Assembly: GCF_002890895.1 (NCBI RefSeq)
Contig: NZ_POUL01000001.1
Location: 372,001 to 436,000, forward strand
Direction: 5' to 3'
Origin: Stutzerimonas stutzeri
GTDB lineage: Bacteria > Pseudomonadota > Gammaproteobacteria > Pseudomonadales > Pseudomonadaceae
Length of the DNA stretch: 64,000 bases
This document shows, piece by piece, positions 60,459 to 64,000 of this stretch. The stretch's first letter is position 1, and each line of letters starts with the position of its first letter. The translations under genes and the position numbers were made by a program. Below the pieces are notes generated by a model. It searched no databases. It saw only the letters and a list, made by a program, of their open reading frames with translations, and was not told the DNA's origin.

Positions 60459-61247
60459 TCAAGCCTCCCCAGCGCGCAGGTTAGCGATAAAAGGACCGAA
60501 GCCGTTCTCACCGAGCCAGAAGTGCAACAGATTGTTGACCCCATTACTGGTCAGCGTTGCGCCGGCCAGTGCATCGACCTGATGGTCGGCTTTCGGGCTC
60601 TGCGGATCGACTCCACCTTTGACGATCTGAATCGCCAGCTCTCCATCCTCGTTGTACAGCTCCTTGCCTTCCCAGAGGCTGCGCCACTTGGGATTGTCGA
60701 CTTCACCACCCAGGCCTGGTGTTTCACCGTGCTGGTAGAAGCCGAGGCCCGCCACGGTATTCAGATCCTCCTGAAGGGCAAGGAAACCGTAGAGCGTCGA
60801 CCAAAGACCATAGCCACGCACAGGCAGCACCAGGGTATCCAGCTCTCCCTCGGTTTCGACGATATACACGACGCTGTACTTCTCGCGACGCTTGATCGAA
60901 GCGATGTCCTGCTCTGGAGGCAGTGCATCGGACAGCTGTGGGTCCTTCGCAGCAACCAGCGGGTCGAAGGTATTCGGATCGAACTCGTCGCTGAACTTGC
61001 CAGTTTCGAGATTGACCAGCTTGGCGACAATGCGCTCTTTATACAGCGCCTTCACCTCGGCGCCGGACATACCGGCCTCACCGAGCCCGGCAATCGCTAG
61101 AATGCTGCGCTGCTTGTCGAGCTGACGGTTCTCCAGCTGTGTCGGACGTAGTGCGACAGCCGCACCGGCAACAAATACCGAGCACACCAGACAAACCAGC
61201 AGGGCCACTATCAGCGTACGGACAGTGGATTCTTTTTGACTAGACAT
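60459..61247 (-). CDS. nqrC: Na+-NQR subunit C (262 aa)
   Basis: Periplasmic FMN-carrying subunit with one N-terminal membrane helix ([18 protein letters not shown]). The FMN is attached to Thr231 in [13 protein letters not shown], the ApbE target motif. The ATG at 61247 is the real start; the frame to 61295 overlaps nqrB. It overlaps the nqrB stop by 8 bases. Confidence 0.96.
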   Translation of the reverse strand: MSSQKESTVRTLIVALLVCLVCSVFVAGAAVALRPTQLENRQLDKQRSILAIAGLGEAGMSGAEVKALYKERIVAKLVNLETGKFSDEFDPNTFDPLVAAKDPQLSDALPPEQDIASIKRREKYSVVYIVETEGELDTLVLPVRGYGLWSTLYGFLALQEDLNTVAGLGFYQHGETPGLGGEVDNPKWRSLWEGKELYNEDGELAIQIVKGGVDPQSPKADHQVDALAGATLTSNGVNNLLHFWLGENGFGPFIANLRAGEA

Positions 61248-62451
61248 TGCGCGCCAGCCTCCGCTTGATATTGGCCTGGATGACGAAGTGGTCAATCAAG
61301 GGAGCACAGAGGTTGGCAAATAGAATTGCCAGCATCATGCCCTCAGGGAAGGCCGGGTTGACTACACGGATCAGCACCACCATCACACCGATGAAAATGC
61401 CATAGACCCACTTACCGGTATTGGTCATCGCAGCCGACACGGGGTCGGTGGTCATGTAGATCAGACCGAAGGCGAAACCACCCACCACCATGTGCCAGTA
61501 CCAAGGCATGGCGAACAATGGATTGCTGTCCGAACCGATCAGATTGAACAACGAGCTCAGTGCGATCATGCCGATCATGGTGCCGGCAACGATACGCATC
61601 GACGCAATTTTGGTCATCAGCAGTACCGCGCCGCCAATGAAGATAGCCAGCGTACTGGTTTCGCCCAGCGAACCATGAATGGTGCCGACAAAGGCGTCCA
61701 TCCAGGTGATACCGCTTTCCACAACGTTTTCTATGCCACCGGCAAAACCGAGGCTAAGAGCAGTGGCGCTGGCATAGCCGTCGACTGCAGTCCAAACCGC
61801 GTCGCCGGACATTTGTGCCGGGTAGGCGAAGAACAGGAACGCACGACCAGTCAGAGCAGGGTTGAGGAAATTCTTACCGGTGCCGCCAAAGATTTCCTTA
61901 CCGATAACGATACCGAAGCTGATACCCAGTGCGACCTGCCAAAGCGGGATGCTAGGCGGCAGCGTAAGCGCGAACAGGACCGAGGTAACGAAGAAGCCCT
62001 CGTTGACCTCATGCTTGCGGATCGAAGCGAAAAGCACTTCCCAGAAGCCACCGACGATGAAGGTGACCGCATAAACCGGCAGGAAGTACGCTGCGCCCTG
62101 GATAAAGTTATCCCACGCACTGGTTGGATCGAAACCCGCCAACGCACTGATCAGTGCAAACTGCCAGCCTTCCTGTACGGCAAGCAGATCAGGGCTTTGT
62201 GCGTAGATCAGGTTGGCCTGATAACCGGTGTTCCACATACCAAAGAACATGGCCGGAAAGGTGCAGAGCCAGACGGTAATCATCATCCGCTTCAGGTCAA
62301 TGCCATCACGCACATGAGCAGTGGTCTTGGTAACGCTGCCCGGACGATAGAGGAAGGTGTCCGCCGCTTCGTAGAGCGCGTACCACTTCTCGTACTTGCC
62401 GCCCTTTTCGAAGTTGTGCTCGATCTTGTCGAGGAATTCGCGAATGCCCAT
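61240..62451 (-). CDS. nqrB: Na+-NQR subunit B (403 aa)
   Basis: The largest membrane subunit, about ten helices, holding covalent FMN and riboflavin and the sodium path. FMN threonine motif [10 protein letters not shown] near 261-270. Other segments: [28 protein letters not shown]. It starts 3 bases after nqrA. Confidence 0.97.
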   Translation of the reverse strand: MGIREFLDKIEHNFEKGGKYEKWYALYEAADTFLYRPGSVTKTTAHVRDGIDLKRMMITVWLCTFPAMFFGMWNTGYQANLIYAQSPDLLAVQEGWQFALISALAGFDPTSAWDNFIQGAAYFLPVYAVTFIVGGFWEVLFASIRKHEVNEGFFVTSVLFALTLPPSIPLWQVALGISFGIVIGKEIFGGTGKNFLNPALTGRAFLFFAYPAQMSGDAVWTAVDGYASATALSLGFAGGIENVVESGITWMDAFVGTIHGSLGETSTLAIFIGGAVLLMTKIASMRIVAGTMIGMIALSSLFNLIGSDSNPLFAMPWYWHMVVGGFAFGLIYMTTDPVSAAMTNTGKWVYGIFIGVMVVLIRVVNPAFPEGMMLAILFANLCAPLIDHFVIQANIKRRLARNV

Positions 62452-62454
62452 GCC

Positions 62455-63894
<1,440 letters not shown>

Positions 63895-63926
63895 CTATGC
63901 CACGGGCCCAGGTAGAAATCCGCCCG

Positions 63927-63932
63927 ATTATA
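63927..63932 (-). promoter_or_regulatory. nqr operon -10 element
   Basis: On the minus strand, a consensus TATAAT lies about 135 bases before the nqrA ATG (start near 63920). No good -35 is seen at 16-18 bp (GGTCAG region), so an activator or another form of promoter is possible. The rest of 63793-64000 holds no gene that I can see. Confidence 0.5.
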
Positions 63933-64000
63933 GAGGCCGCGACACGTGACTGACCACCCAAGGCCTTCCAATTTTTTGACTGAAGACAAGCGGTCATCCG

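Overview
The window is a contiguous stretch of conserved chromosome from a GC-rich gammaproteobacterium of the Pseudomonas group, most likely the Pseudomonas stutzeri (Stutzerimonas) lineage. This assignment is inference from protein similarity and gene order recalled from Pseudomonas genomes; no search was run. From about 21.5 kb to the end, gene order follows the known Pseudomonas aeruginosa order: TetR, tatD, pilZ, holB, tmk, mltG, pabC, fabF, acpP, fabG, fabD, plsX, rpmF, yceD, maf, sppA, HAD phosphatase, rluC, rne, murB, protein phosphatase, kdsB, ycaR, lpxK, exbD/exbB, comEC, DUF2062, lolCDE, PilZ, glycerophosphodiesterase, sthA, nqrM, apbE, nqrFEDCBA. I saw no insertion sequence, prophage, integrase, CRISPR array, tRNA or rRNA, and no toxin, defence or secondary-metabolite cluster.

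Layout. 0-4.1 kb: envelope and redox genes (lytic transglycosylase, lipoprotein thioredoxin, YihY/BrkB membrane protein, arsC-like reductase, wrbA, DUF2069), followed by a REP-like palindrome. 4.2-10.8 kb: hda, a PerM/AI-2E transporter, DUF2066, purM-purN, and two small envelope proteins. 10.8-19.3 kb: three lysine/diaminopimelate genes (dapC, dapD, dapE) interleaved with two small unknown proteins, a YffB/Spx-type reductase, the csdA-csdE-tcdA sulfur/tRNA-modification set, and rlmA. 19.3-25.9 kb: DUF1285, a DUF4823 lipoprotein, a radical SAM protein, a TetR regulator divergent from a class-V aminotransferase, an AroP-type permease, and tatD.

26-39 kb: a fatty-acid and phospholipid block. It reads on the minus strand as yceD-rpmF-plsX-fabD-fabG-acpP, a strong terminator, then a tightly overlapping fabF-pabC-mltG-tmk-holB-pilZ operon. 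Upstream lie maf (plus) and a minus-strand rluC-HAD phosphatase-sppA operon. 38.7-42.4 kb: rne, with a leader of nearly 500 nt and a long disordered C-terminal scaffold. 42.5-53.3 kb: cell wall and outer-membrane biogenesis (murB, kdsB, lpxK, lolCDE), plus exbBD and the DNA-uptake channel comEC. 53.4-55 kb: a PilZ-domain protein, a small secreted protein and a glycerophosphodiesterase. 55-64 kb: soluble transhydrogenase and the complete Na+-translocating NADH:quinone reductase operon with its two maturation factors, ending in the operon's promoter region.

The gene content is housekeeping. The observations most worth checking are small-scale: a possible structured RNA at 23449-23571, an apparently leaderless yceD-rpmF promoter, five consecutive GTG-started genes in the fabF operon, the rne leader, a 48-residue protein with a strong ribosome-binding site, and recurrent perfect stem-loops without U-tracts. 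I did not find a new multi-gene system here.
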